From Haloarcula taiwanensis (GTDB lineage: Archaea > Halobacteriota > Halobacteria > Halobacteriales > Haloarculaceae), in the NCBI GenBank assembly GCA_002844335.1, contig CP019154.1:2418001-2482000 (forward strand): a DNA stretch of 64,000 nt, written 5' to 3'. The translations under genes were made by a program, and so were the position numbers. The notes below the pieces were generated by a model that did not search any database, was not told the origin of the DNA, and saw only the letters and a list, made by a program, of their open reading frames with translations. Below, piece after piece: positions 24,264 through 32,543 of the stretch (the first letter of the stretch is position 1; the number at the start of each line of letters is the position of its first letter).

Positions 24264-25043
24264 TCACGTGCTCGCGTTCGACTGCTGGGCCCGCGCGTCA
24301 ACAAGCCAGTCCGGGTCCGGAACGTCAGTCGACCCGACGCCGGTGACCTCGTAGCGCCACTCAACGGCGACCGTTTCGCCGTCGTCAGTTTCGCCGGTCA
24401 GCGTCCACGCTGTCTGGCGCGCCAGCCCGTCTCCGTCGACCAGTATCACGACGGTGAAGTCGGTCACAGTCACGTTCCCACCGGACCCGAACGCGCCGGC
24501 ACCGATCTGTCGCCAGGTCGAGAGGTCAGAGTACTCGTAGCGGTCCACCGTGACGCCATCGAACGTTTCCGTCCCAACCAGCCGGGCGTCGTCGACTGAC
24601 TCGGAGCTGAGCCTCCCGCGGTCGATGGCGGACTGGAACGCCGTGTCGTCTTGGGGCCTGACCTGATAGAACGCCTCGCCGTCGGTCTCGTACCGGGTGT
24701 ATGCCGAGCCGTCGGCGACGAAGGTCTCGAAATCGGTTCTGGCGTCCGGCCCGGACATCGTGAATGTCTCCAGCGAGCGGTTCGCCCGCAGGTCCACCCG
24801 GTAGTCGTTCGTCATCGTGGCCGTCTCGCCGCCCTCGGTCGTCGAGTACGACCACGTCGCGGTGAAACTGCCCGCGTCTCGGAGGAGGCGGTCCGTCGCT
24901 TCGACCGAGAGGTCGTCCCGGTCTGCCGGTGCGGCCCCACCGTCGTCTGCGTCGGTCCCGTCGCCCGCCGCCGGACCGCCGCCGAGACAGCCGGCAAGGA
25001 CGATTAGCGACACCACCAGCACAGTAAGTAGTCTTGTTGTCAT
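24264..25043 (-). CDS. Haloarchaeal Sec-type lipoprotein (DUF7537-like)
   Basis: A 259-residue protein with a classical lipoprotein signal (MTTRLLTVLVVSLIVLAGCL; lipobox cysteine near 19) and an acidic Gly/Asp linker (20-45). The domain about 45-250 has repeated strands (FTATWSYSTTEGG, YEYSDLSTW, VEWRYEVTGVG), recalling the LolA/LppX-like fold often seen in haloarchaeal lipoproteins. It would sit on the outer face of the membrane. Its ligand is unknown and it has no operon partner. Confidence 0.7.
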   Translation of the reverse strand: MTTRLLTVLVVSLIVLAGCLGGGPAAGDGTDADDGGAAPADRDDLSVEATDRLLRDAGSFTATWSYSTTEGGETATMTNDYRVDLRANRSLETFTMSGPDARTDFETFVADGSAYTRYETDGEAFYQVRPQDDTAFQSAIDRGRLSSESVDDARLVGTETFDGVTVDRYEYSDLSTWRQIGAGAFGSGGNVTVTDFTVVILVDGDGLARQTAWTLTGETDDGETVAVEWRYEVTGVGSTDVPDPDWLVDARAQQSNAST

Positions 25044-25112
25044 GTCTGGTGGAAGGCTGTCACAGGAGATAAGCTAGTACGGTTGCTACGACGCGGGGAC
25101 TGGCGGCCGCCG

Positions 25113-26087
25113 CTACAGCCAGTCGGTCTCCGGGTCGATGCGGTCCGGCGGCGTCTCGCCGGCCAGCGCGGCCCCGACGTTCGCGGCGACGGCGTCGTTC
25201 AGGTCGTCGCGGGCCTCCTCGGAGTACCACGCCGCGTGGGGCGTGACGATGCAGTTGTCCAGGCCGACAAGCGGGTGGTCCGCCGCCGGCGGTTCCTCGG
25301 CCAGCACGTCGAGGCCGGCGGCCGCGATTTCGCCGTCCTCAAGCGCCGTCCGGAGCGCCGCTTCGTCGACGAGGCCGCCGCGACCGGTGTTGACGAGGAT
25401 TGCCTGGTCACGCATCGCCGCGAGAGCGTCGGCGTCTATCATCGCTTCCGTCTCATCGGTCAGCGGCGCGTGGAGAGAGACGTAGTCAGCCCGGTCGTAC
25501 AGCGTCTCAAGCGTGACTTTCTCGACATCGGCTTCGGCCATCTCCTCGGCGTCGACGTACGGGTCGTACGCAACGACGTCGAGGTCGAAGCCCCGCAGTT
25601 GGTCGCGCACCCGCCGTGCGATGGGACCGAAGGAGACGAGACCCAACGTCTGGCCCCGGACACGATGTACCGGCCGGGTTCGCTCCCAGCCCCACCCGCC
25701 GTCGCGAACGTCGCGGTCGTACGCCGTGAGCGTTCGAACGCAATCCAGCAGCAGCGTCACCGTGTGGGTGGCGACCTCATCGGTACAGTACTCGGGGACG
25801 TTCGTGACGGTCACGCCGTTGTCTGCCGCCGCGGACACGTCGATGTTGTCGATACCGACGCCCGCCCTCGCTACGACCTGTAGCTCGTCCAGTGCGTCGA
25901 GCACCGCGGCGGTGACCGGCGTGTTCACGTCGACGACCAGCGCCGCCGCCCCGGCGGCGGCGTCCCGGAGCGAGTCCTCGTCGCCGGTCTCCGCCGCGAC
26001 GACGTCGGCGTCGAGGTCCGCCCGCAGTCGGTCGACATCTATCATCGGGTCATCGCTTGCGACCACACGTTCCATATGCGGAGTCAT
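25113..26087 (-). CDS. CtBP/phosphoglycerate dehydrogenase-like D-2-hydroxyacid dehydrogenase
   Basis: A 324-residue NAD-dependent dehydrogenase. The NAD-binding fold begins at LGLVSFGPIARRVRDQL (about 150; the usual GxGxxG is altered to SFGPI). The catalytic arginine is in VNTGRGGLVDE, the glutamate in DVLAEEPP and the histidine in TPHAAW. The family interconverts 2-hydroxy and 2-oxo acids. The exact substrate is open; the sequence is closer to C-terminal-binding-protein-like members than to SerA because the ACT domain is absent. The start at MTPHMERVV is chosen over a longer frame. Confidence 0.85.
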   Translation of the reverse strand: MTPHMERVVASDDPMIDVDRLRADLDADVVAAETGDEDSLRDAAAGAAALVVDVNTPVTAAVLDALDELQVVARAGVGIDNIDVSAAADNGVTVTNVPEYCTDEVATHTVTLLLDCVRTLTAYDRDVRDGGWGWERTRPVHRVRGQTLGLVSFGPIARRVRDQLRGFDLDVVAYDPYVDAEEMAEADVEKVTLETLYDRADYVSLHAPLTDETEAMIDADALAAMRDQAILVNTGRGGLVDEAALRTALEDGEIAAAGLDVLAEEPPAADHPLVGLDNCIVTPHAAWYSEEARDDLNDAVAANVGAALAGETPPDRIDPETDWL

Positions 26088-26208
26088 GGACTGGGACGCT
26101 AAAACGGGTCGAAGTCGTTCCCATCGAATAGGAATTCGAGGTCCATGATCGATTGAATACAACGAGTAAATCCGTTGCTCGTTCGAAGCACGCGGTCCGA
26201 GCGCTGTG

Positions 26209-26216
26209 ATTTAAGC
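26209..26216 (+). promoter_or_regulatory. TATA element of samp1
   Basis: ATTTAAGC lies about 27 bases before the ATG at 26240, predicting a leaderless mRNA. Confidence 0.6.
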
Positions 26217-26239
26217 CACTCGACCGCCAACCCAGCGGT

Positions 26240-26512
26240 ATGCAAATCGAGCTGCGGTTTTTCGCCAACTTCCGGGAAGCCGTCGGACAGAAAACGGTTC
26301 ACCGCGAGTACGAAAGCGACCTGCAGGCCGGCGACGTGCTCCGGCAGCTCTCCGAGGAGTTCACAGAGATGGACCTGTTCGAGGACGGCGAACTCCGGGA
26401 GTACCTGACAATCCTCCTGAACGGAACGGACATCACGCATCTCGACGGACTAGAGACCGCACTGGAAGACGGGGACGAACTCAGTGTGTTTCCGCCAGTC
26501 GCCGGGGGCTAG
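26240..26512 (+). CDS. samp1: Ubiquitin-like small archaeal modifier protein SAMP1/MoaD family
   Basis: A 90-residue beta-grasp protein ending in the exposed di-glycine PPVAGG. Members of this family are adenylated by the E1-like UbaA. They then act as protein modifiers through isopeptide bonds or as thiocarboxylate sulfur donors in molybdopterin synthesis. Length and sequence (MQIELRFFANFREAVGQKTV; LFEDGELREYLTILLNG) fit SAMP1. A UbaA homologue is encoded at 51888-52703. A leaderless promoter precedes it, and the neighbouring minus-strand gene encodes another beta-grasp protein. Confidence 0.85.
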   Translation: MQIELRFFANFREAVGQKTVHREYESDLQAGDVLRQLSEEFTEMDLFEDGELREYLTILLNGTDITHLDGLETALEDGDELSVFPPVAGG

Positions 26513-26536
26513 GTCCTGCTGCAGTCGGGTCCCGAA

Positions 26537-26938
26537 TCAACAACAGAAGATGAACGGGAACATCAATCCGACGCGGTCGCCGGCTTCTAATTCTGTGTCC
26601 AGTCCGTCGAGATGTTCGTTGAACTCACCGTTGACCGCCACTCGCGCGTAGCATCTGGTCTGCTCGCCTTCGGGGTTTTTCGCCCAGTCGCCCGGCAGGT
26701 CCGCCATCTCCGGGGCCCAGCCCTCGGTGGTGGCGTCGGCTTCGGTTTCCGCAATGAGCATCTCGCTCACGTCGTACTCCCGGAAGAACGCGTCAAGGAA
26801 GTCACGTAGCGTGTTCCCTTCGAATGTGTATGATAGCGACGGTTCACCGACGACCCGACGAACGTGGCCGGTACACCTGACCTCAACGGTGGTCAGATCC
26901 GGGTCCGACATCTCCCGTTCCAGTGTCTCACTGCTCAT
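26537..26938 (-). CDS. MoaD/ThiS-like beta-grasp protein ending in Cys-Cys
   Basis: A 133-residue protein whose strands (TVEVRCTGHVRRVVGEPSLS, RCYARVAVNGEFNEHLDGLD, LEAGDRVGLMFPFIFCC) follow the MoaD/SAMP layout, including the VNG turn and the LxxGDxV motif just before the C-terminus. Where MoaD proteins end PPVAGG, this one ends FPFIFCC, so it cannot be adenylated in the usual way. It faces SAMP1 tail to tail, 24 bases apart. The start at 26938 is tentative; MSDPDLTT at 26911 is an alternative. It may be a haloarchaeal variant linked to pterin cofactors or sulfur handling (inference). Confidence 0.65.
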   Translation of the reverse strand: MSSETLEREMSDPDLTTVEVRCTGHVRRVVGEPSLSYTFEGNTLRDFLDAFFREYDVSEMLIAETEADATTEGWAPEMADLPGDWAKNPEGEQTRCYARVAVNGEFNEHLDGLDTELEAGDRVGLMFPFIFCC

Positions 26939-26997
26939 ACGTGCGCTACACCCCGCTCCTACAAATCAGTGAAGTCGAACATGTTCGCCCATCGATG

Positions 26998-27007
26998 GGG
27001 TTTATTT
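26998..27007 (+). promoter_or_regulatory. TATA element before the 122-residue protein gene
   Basis: GGTTTATTTG lies about 27 bases upstream of the ATG at 27030, which supports that start and a leaderless mRNA. Confidence 0.55.
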
Positions 27008-27029
27008 GCGGCGAACTCTGTGTGGCGAT

Positions 27030-27398
27030 ATGGACGATATCGAACTGGGGATTCCGTCCGGGATTGTTGAGTCGCTGCCGCCGGACAGCGAGGACACGAA
27101 ACGCGATATGGAACAGGCTGTCGGTGGCTGGGAGCGGGAACTCAACGCCGCGCTCAACTCCGAAGAGCCGGCTAGTGCCGTCGTCGACCACATCGAACAG
27201 TTCGAGAGTCGGTGGGAGGCCTACGACGAGTACGTCGTCGAACTCCGGGCCTGGGGCCAGTCGCCTATCTACGCGATGGCCTGGCGCGACCTCCACGCCG
27301 CCGTCATCGCCCAGATCTACGACCACGAGAACTTAGACGAACGCATCAACCGCGAGCGCAACGCCCGCATCGTCGACGACGGTATCCGTCCGGGGTAG
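27030..27398 (+). CDS. Conserved haloarchaeal protein, helical
   Basis: A 122-residue acidic protein with no signal peptide or membrane helix. It is predicted mostly helical (REMEQAV-like and WEAYDEYVVELRAWGQSPIYA stretches), with a tryptophan/tyrosine-rich centre and a short basic end (ERINRERNARIVDDGI). I do not recognise a family. It is the first of three same-strand small genes (27030, 27507, 27772). Confidence 0.7.
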   Translation: MDDIELGIPSGIVESLPPDSEDTKRDMEQAVGGWERELNAALNSEEPASAVVDHIEQFESRWEAYDEYVVELRAWGQSPIYAMAWRDLHAAVIAQIYDHENLDERINRERNARIVDDGIRPG

Positions 27399-27506
27399 GC
27401 CGTATCCACCCGAGAGCGGTGGCCCCCAGCCGAGATAGCGCGGGTGTGTTACAACAGCACAGGGACGCCGATAGGTTTAGACGACCGCACCCGTAACGAC
27501 CACACG

Positions 27507-27761
27507 ATGGAGCGTGAACGGAGTTTTCGCGGCATCTCGGTTCGAGCCGCTATCGGGTATCTGGAGAACCTCGGCGGCGAGCAACGCGGTGAAGCGACCG
27601 TCGAAGGCGACGGCTGGGCGGCGACACTCTCGGAGGAGAAAGTCGCTATCGGCCCGAGCCTGCAGCTCAACGAGGTGACGATCGAGTTCGATGGCGAGCC
27701 GGAGACACTGGAGCCGCTCATCGAGAAGTTCGCACAGAAAGCGATGCGAGCGGGCGGCTGA
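27507..27761 (+). CDS. Small conserved haloarchaeal protein, possibly related to archaeal MoaD C-terminal domains
   Basis: An 84-residue protein. A helix (SVRAAIGYLENLGG) is followed by alternating strands (GEATVEGDGWAATLSEEKVA, VTIEFDGEPE) and a final helix with the tail FAQKAMRAGG. The ending in GG recalls modifiers, but the strand order is not MoaD-like. From memory it resembles a small domain found with archaeal MoaD-like proteins; this link is weak. The next gene starts 10 bases downstream, so the two are probably co-transcribed. Confidence 0.6.
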   Translation: MERERSFRGISVRAAIGYLENLGGEQRGEATVEGDGWAATLSEEKVAIGPSLQLNEVTIEFDGEPETLEPLIEKFAQKAMRAGG

Positions 27762-27771
27762 CCGGGCAGCG

Positions 27772-28140
27772 ATGGCTGACTCGTCGTACCCAATCGAGGG
27801 GCAGATCGTCCTGCTGGCTGGCACGCGTGCGAGCATTCCACTCGACCAGCTCCCCGACCTATTGGAACGGGTCCAGACGTATCTCCGGGAGCACCGCGCG
27901 ACCTATGACAGGGAGTACGAACGCATCAGCGGCCCCAGAGAAGCCGATTACGTCTGCGCCGAGTCGGGCCACTGGGACAGTATCGGCACAGAGCTCGGAC
28001 TGGGCGACCGCGAACAGGACGCGGTTCGGCGGGCCCACACCGCCCAGTTCGAGCGCGACGGCCGGCGACTGGACAGAAGCGAGGAGTTCGAGACGACACT
28101 TGAAATCAGGGACGTGCTGGCAGTTACTGCCGAACCGTAA
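27772..28140 (+). CDS. Conserved haloarchaeal protein of unknown function
   Basis: A 122-residue soluble protein starting at MADSSYPIEG. Predicted helices include PLDQLPDLLERVQTYLREHR; there are a single cysteine in DYVCAESG and several arginine/glutamate-rich stretches. I recognise no domain. It follows the 84-residue gene by 10 bases and overlaps the convergent gene at 28124 by 17 bases. Confidence 0.65.
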   Translation: MADSSYPIEGQIVLLAGTRASIPLDQLPDLLERVQTYLREHRATYDREYERISGPREADYVCAESGHWDSIGTELGLGDREQDAVRRAHTAQFERDGRRLDRSEEFETTLEIRDVLAVTAEP

Positions 28141-28489
28141 TCGTCTCCAAGACCCGCTGGGAGAAATCCGTCTCCGAGAGGTCGCCGTTTTCGAGGTCGT
28201 CGATCCACTCGCTGTCGACCGCCCACTCGCCGAGTTCGGTGTCGTCGAGGTCTGTCACGGTCGCCTCGATGTCGACCCCGGACCAGTCGTCAGCGTGGAG
28301 GTCCCGGAAGACGTTGATGACCCGGCCAATCTCCCGATGTGGAATGACGGCCGCCTCGTCGGCCGAAATCGACTCGTAGGTGAGCCGATACGTGTCGCCC
28401 TCGTCGGCGAACTCGGTGACGTAAACGCCGTGGCTGGTCAGTCGAGACTCTACCTGGAATTCGAAGTCGTCGATATCTTCCTTGCGCAT
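28124..28489 (-). CDS. Conserved haloarchaeal protein of unknown function
   Basis: A 121-residue acidic protein with no signal or membrane segment. It has predicted strands near the start (DFEFQVESRLTSHGVYVTEF, TYRLTYESI) and an acidic helical second half (WIDDLENGDLSETDFSQRVL). It is not recognised. It lies 36 bases downstream of the aldehyde ferredoxin oxidoreductase start-to-stop unit on the same strand, so it may be the last gene of that transcript. Its end overlaps the opposing gene by 17 bases. Confidence 0.65.
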   Translation of the reverse strand: MRKEDIDDFEFQVESRLTSHGVYVTEFADEGDTYRLTYESISADEAAVIPHREIGRVINVFRDLHADDWSGVDIEATVTDLDDTELGEWAVDSEWIDDLENGDLSETDFSQRVLETITVRQ

Positions 28490-28525
28490 TCGGGGACTGA
28501 AATGTGTTCGGGAGCCGGTACCGCC

Positions 28526-30472
28526 TCAGTCGTCGCTCGGTGCCGCTGCGCCGCCGGAACTGACGCCGGTTCCGGGACCGATGTCGATTCCCAGTTCGTC
28601 GAGTTTCTCGTCGGGAACGACACCGTTCTCCCAGTCACGCACCTCGTAGTACTCGTCTTTCATCTTCGAGAGCTCCGCGAGCTCGCCTTCGGAACCGCCC
28701 TGTGCCGGCATCGCGTGCTCGTCGCCTTCGACAAACCGGTTTGGCAGGTCGTCGTCGGAGCCGTCGAAGCCCGCGAGGTTGTTGTAGTACCGTTCGAGGT
28801 TGTAGATGCGCTCTCCGGCCTCCATCAGTTCCTCCTCGCTCACGTCCAGTCCGGTCATGCCGTTGTACTGCAGAACGTACTCCTCGATGCCCTCCGCGAA
28901 GGCGTTGAACTTGCAGATGTCGAAGGAGTCGCTGATGGCGTGGAGGTCCTGGAAGGTGGCACACAGCTCGCCCTTGCCCTCCCACTCTCGCGGGTCGACC
29001 TTCTCCGGGATGCCCAGAATCTCCGCCGCCGGCGTGTACCCGCGCAGGTGACACGCGCCACGGTTCGAGGTCGCGTACCCGATTGCCATTCCCTTCATAC
29101 AGCGCGGGTCGTAGGCGGCCATCGTCTGGCCCTTGACCGCGAGGGAGTTGGTGTGGGCGTCGAACTCCTCGGCGAGGTGGTCCGGCCCCTCGGCGAGGTG
29201 GTCCGCGAGTTCCGTCTCGCGGTGGGCGATCATGTCAATCATGTCGATCATCGTGTCAGCGTCGCCCCAATCAATCCCGTCGCCGAGGTCGTCGAACTTG
29301 CCTTCCTCGGTCATCTCCATCGCCATCGCCATGGTGTTGCCCACGTCGATGGTGTCGACTCCCACGTCGTTACACCGTTCGAGCATCACCGCAATCTTGT
29401 CGCGCTCGACGTGGCCGGAGTTGGGTCCGAGCGCCCACGCGGACTCGTACTCGTAGGATTCGGTGCGGACGTTCATCTCCTCGCCCTTGTGCATCGCCTG
29501 CACCTCGACTTCCTTCTTGCAGGCGACGGGACAGGAGTGACAGGTCGGCTCGTCGACAAGGATGTTCTCCCGGACGTTCTCGCCAGAGACGTTCTCCGAG
29601 TCGATGATGCGCTCGCCGTCGCCCTCGGCGTCCGAGTACGACCGCGTCGATGAGTATTTCGCGTTTTTCGTCGGGAGGCCGTCCATCTCCTCGGTGAGAT
29701 TCATCAGGACGTTCGTTCCGTACATCGACAGGCCGCCCTCGTTGGGCGCGGTCACGTCGGATTCCTGAATGACCTGCATCGCCTGCTTGTGGCCCTCCTG
29801 GAACGTCTCCTGATCTTTCGGCTTGGGCATCCGGGTGCTGGACTTGACGACGACGGCTTTGAGCTTCTTGTTGCCCATCACACAGCCGGTGCCACCGCGG
29901 CCCGACGCGCGGTCGTCCTCGTTGACGATGCAGGCGTATTTGACTTCATTCTCACCGCCTTGACCGATTGCCATCACAGAGAGGTTCTTGCCCAGCGAGC
30001 CGCCCTCGATTTCGCCTTCGAGGTCGTCGATAGTATCGTGGATGCCTTGGCCCCAGAGGTGTGAGGCGTCGCGCAGTTCCACCTCGCCGTCTTCGACGAG
30101 CGCGTACACCGGTTCGTCGGCCTGCCCTTCGAACAGCAGTCCGTCGAATCCCGACCACTTCAGCCGCGCGCCTGACCAGCCGCCGTGGTGGGAATCAGTG
30201 ACGGTCCCCGTCAGCGGCGACTTCGTACAGATGGCGATCCGACCGCTCATCGTCACCTGTGTCCCCGTCAGCGGCCCGTTCATGAACGCCAGCAGGTTGT
30301 CCGGCCCCAGCGGGTCCACATCTGGCCCCTGGTCGAAGACGTATTTCACGCCGAGCCCTCGCGCACCGATATACTTTTTCGCGTCTTCCTCGTCAATACC
30401 TTCGTAGGCTACGTCCCCGTCCCCAAGGTCGATTCGCGCCACGTGGTCCTGAAAGCCACCAAGGTCTGTCAT
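28526..30472 (-). CDS. aor: Tungsten/molybdenum-dependent aldehyde ferredoxin oxidoreductase
   Basis: A 648-residue AOR-family enzyme that oxidises aldehydes to acids with ferredoxin as acceptor, using a bis-pterin metal centre and one [4Fe-4S] cluster. The cluster ligands are visible as CHSCPVACKKE near 304-314 plus a fourth cysteine in DSFDICKF near 505. The N-terminal domain (GARGLGVKYVFDQG; LTGTQVTMSGRIAICTKSPL) and the TSNRGACHLRGYTP pterin-binding stretch are typical. The ATG at 30472 (MTDLGG) is preferred to an upstream one. The acidic/Gly tail is a haloarchaeal addition. Pterin-related beta-grasp genes lie 2 kb away. Confidence 0.9.
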   Translation of the reverse strand: MTDLGGFQDHVARIDLGDGDVAYEGIDEEDAKKYIGARGLGVKYVFDQGPDVDPLGPDNLLAFMNGPLTGTQVTMSGRIAICTKSPLTGTVTDSHHGGWSGARLKWSGFDGLLFEGQADEPVYALVEDGEVELRDASHLWGQGIHDTIDDLEGEIEGGSLGKNLSVMAIGQGGENEVKYACIVNEDDRASGRGGTGCVMGNKKLKAVVVKSSTRMPKPKDQETFQEGHKQAMQVIQESDVTAPNEGGLSMYGTNVLMNLTEEMDGLPTKNAKYSSTRSYSDAEGDGERIIDSENVSGENVRENILVDEPTCHSCPVACKKEVEVQAMHKGEEMNVRTESYEYESAWALGPNSGHVERDKIAVMLERCNDVGVDTIDVGNTMAMAMEMTEEGKFDDLGDGIDWGDADTMIDMIDMIAHRETELADHLAEGPDHLAEEFDAHTNSLAVKGQTMAAYDPRCMKGMAIGYATSNRGACHLRGYTPAAEILGIPEKVDPREWEGKGELCATFQDLHAISDSFDICKFNAFAEGIEEYVLQYNGMTGLDVSEEELMEAGERIYNLERYYNNLAGFDGSDDDLPNRFVEGDEHAMPAQGGSEGELAELSKMKDEYYEVRDWENGVVPDEKLDELGIDIGPGTGVSSGGAAAPSDD

Positions 30473-30596
30473 GGTAATACATGACTCTCTGGCTGGGAAC
30501 AACTTAACGATTTGTGTTGCTAACTCACAGATATCCGACGCTTTCAGCGATCGCGTCCCTGCGTGACCAGCTCACATCCGTTGGTCAGGTCCGAAC

Positions 30597-30605
30597 CGTT
30601 TAAGA
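30597..30605 (+). promoter_or_regulatory. Promoter of rpl15e
   Basis: CGTTTAAGA preceded by a purine-rich CCGAA is a good haloarchaeal BRE/TATA pair. The identical heptamer TCCGAAC lies on both sides. Predicted start near 30628 leaves a leader of about 100 bases, unusually long for a genome with many leaderless genes. Confidence 0.65.
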
Positions 30606-30657
30606 GTCCGAACGGCAAACTCCGGAGTAACTCGCTGGACGACGGGCACCAGCGGGC

Positions 30658-30721
30658 ACCTGCGTGTGCAGGTCGGGATGTGAGTCGCGAAACGCGACTT
30701 GAACCACGCAACGCCCGTGGT
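30658..30721 (+). promoter_or_regulatory. Three consecutive hairpins in the rpl15e leader
   Basis: Stem 1: ACCTGC-gtgt-GCAGGT (30658-30673). Stem 2: AGTCGCG-aaa-CGCGACT (30683-30699). Stem 3: ACCACG-caacgcc-CGTGGT (30703-30721), ending 8 bases before the ATG. All stems are perfect. They could form an RNA structure bound by a ribosomal protein for feedback control. Confidence 0.65.
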
Positions 30722-30729
30722 GAATACAC

Positions 30730-31320
30730 ATGGCACGAAGCGCATATTCGTACATTCGAGACGCCTGGAAGAACCCAGGTGACGGACAGCTCGCGGAACT
30801 ACAGTGGCAGCGCCAGCAGGAGTGGCGCGATCAAGGGGCCGTCGAACGCATCGAGCGCCCGACCCGCCTCGACAAGGCTCGCTCGCAGGGCTACAAGGCG
30901 AAACAGGGCGTTATCGTCGCTCGCGTCTCCGTCCGGAAGGGTAGTGCACGCAAACAGCGACACAAGGCCGGCCGTCGCTCCAAGCGCCAGGGTGTCACGC
31001 GCATCACCCGCCGGAAGGACATCCAGCGCGTCGCCGAGGAACGCGCCTCCCGCACCTTCCCGAACCTGCGCGTGCTCAACAGCTACTCCGTCGGCCAGGA
31101 CGGCCGCCAGAAGTGGCACGAAGTCATCCTCATCGACCCGAACCACCCGGCCATCCAGAACGACGACGACCTGTCGTGGATCTGTGCCGACGACCAGGCC
31201 GACCGCGTCTTCCGCGGTCTGACCGGTGCCGGCCGCCGCAACCGCGGTCTCAGTGGTAAGGGCAAAGGGAGCGAGAAGACCCGCCCGTCGCTGCGCAGCA
31301 ACCGCGGCAAGGGCAAGTAA
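30730..31320 (+). CDS. rpl15e: 50S ribosomal protein L15e
   Basis: A 196-residue ribosomal protein (eL15) present in archaea and eukaryotes but not bacteria. The N-terminal MARSAYSYIRDAWKNP, the basic RNA-binding stretch around SARKQRHKAGRRSKRQGVTR and HEVILIDPNHPAIQND are all conserved family blocks. It makes long contacts with 23S rRNA in the Haloarcula 50S subunit. It is monocistronic with a structured leader. Confidence 0.97.
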   Translation: MARSAYSYIRDAWKNPGDGQLAELQWQRQQEWRDQGAVERIERPTRLDKARSQGYKAKQGVIVARVSVRKGSARKQRHKAGRRSKRQGVTRITRRKDIQRVAEERASRTFPNLRVLNSYSVGQDGRQKWHEVILIDPNHPAIQNDDDLSWICADDQADRVFRGLTGAGRRNRGLSGKGKGSEKTRPSLRSNRGKGK

Positions 31321-31326
31321 CCCACC

Positions 31327-31331
31327 TTTTT
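31327..31331 (+). terminator. Oligo-T terminator of rpl15e
   Basis: Five T residues 7 bases after the stop codon, the usual archaeal termination signal. Confidence 0.5.
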
Positions 31332-31511
31332 CCGCATCGGGTGCGCGAAGCGCACCACTCGGCGCAAAACCGTGGGCGAAAAAGGCCGAACGCTCGCTCC
31401 ACTCGCGTTCGGTGAACCGCGCTTGCTTCGCTCGCGCGGATGCCCCTCCGTGATTTTCGAGTTCAATTCTTCCAGACATCCGGCCCTAGCGCCATCTATA
31501 GAGGTAGCCGA

Positions 31512-32543
31512 CTACACCCAGACGCCCTGTTCGCGGTCCATGATACTGACAACGACGACGTGGGGCAACGTGACGACCGCGATGAACACCAGATACAGCG
31601 CGACCCACTCCGGGACGGACCCCGGCGGGTTCGGGACCAGGAAGTACAGCCCGCCGAGCAGGGCGAGCGAGGCGACGGTCAGGGGTGCGGCGTCGCGGGC
31701 GAACCGCGCCAGCGCGGCTGTCGGGTCGCGGTTTTCGAGCGCGGCAGTGGCGTCGTCGTCGACCAGCAGCAGGCGGGCGACGTGGCGCAGCGAGTGCCAC
31801 AGACAGAAGTACACGCCGATGGCGAGCACCGGCGGAACGAGGGCGAAGTACGCGAGCAGGCCCAGCGTCTCACCGGCGTCAAGCAGCCACGGCTGGCGGG
31901 CGTCGGCGCGAGCGAACCCGACGGCCAGCGTCGCCACGACGAGCGCGCCGTAGGCGAGGGCGAGCGCGGTCCGCACGTCGGTCCGGAACGCCCAAGCGAT
32001 GGCGGCCGCGGCGTCGGGCGCGAACAGCGACACCAGGTCCGTGGCGACGCGGCGATACCACTCGGGGAACGCGAGCAGCGGGACCAGCATCGGCAGGCCG
32101 CCCCGGACGAGGACGGCCCCGACTCGCTGGGGGAGCGACCGGAGGTGGTCGGCGTCGGCCAGCGCGACCAGCGCGTACAGGTCGCCCTGGCCCCAGTGAA
32201 ACCACGTCACCGCGATGAACAGGACAAAGGCCGCGGCGGGTGCGAGGAACCAGACGAGGGCGTAGGCACCGCCGACGACGCCGTAGAGCGCGAACACGCG
32301 GGCGATAGCCCGCCAGTCCGGGCGCTCGCCGCGGGTGCGTGCGACCGCGAGGTGGTCGACCGCGCCGTGGGGAAGGCCGAGCAGGACGGCACTGACGACC
32401 AGCGGAACATACTGGAGCGCGGGCGGTATCGAGACTCCGGCGAGGAACGGCGCGACGACGGCAAGGCTGGCAACCCAGCCGGGAATCAGGGCGATCCGGT
32501 AGCGAACAGACGGCTCGACGGCGTTGCGGTAGGTCACTTCCAT
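31512..32543 (-). CDS. blh: Brp/Blh family beta-carotene 15,15'-dioxygenase
   Basis: A 343-residue membrane enzyme with about nine hydrophobic segments. It has the family's histidine motifs: GLPHGAVDH near 56-64, WFHWGQGD near 114, CLWHSLRH near 250 and TLPHVVVV near 325. These histidines hold the iron that cleaves beta-carotene into two retinal molecules. It overlaps crtY by 10 bases and lies last in the bat-crtB-crtY-blh array, the step that supplies the chromophore for rhodopsins. Confidence 0.92.
   Translation of the reverse strand: MEVTYRNAVEPSVRYRIALIPGWVASLAVVAPFLAGVSIPPALQYVPLVVSAVLLGLPHGAVDHLAVARTRGERPDWRAIARVFALYGVVGGAYALVWFLAPAAAFVLFIAVTWFHWGQGDLYALVALADADHLRSLPQRVGAVLVRGGLPMLVPLLAFPEWYRRVATDLVSLFAPDAAAAIAWAFRTDVRTALALAYGALVVATLAVGFARADARQPWLLDAGETLGLLAYFALVPPVLAIGVYFCLWHSLRHVARLLLVDDDATAALENRDPTAALARFARDAAPLTVASLALLGGLYFLVPNPPGSVPEWVALYLVFIAVVTLPHVVVVSIMDREQGVWV

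Noticed and set aside
31321..31511. Possible gene between rpl15e and blh
   Set aside because: Open frames here run into the antisense of blh and have composition typical of mirrored sequence; only an oligo-T terminator is supported.
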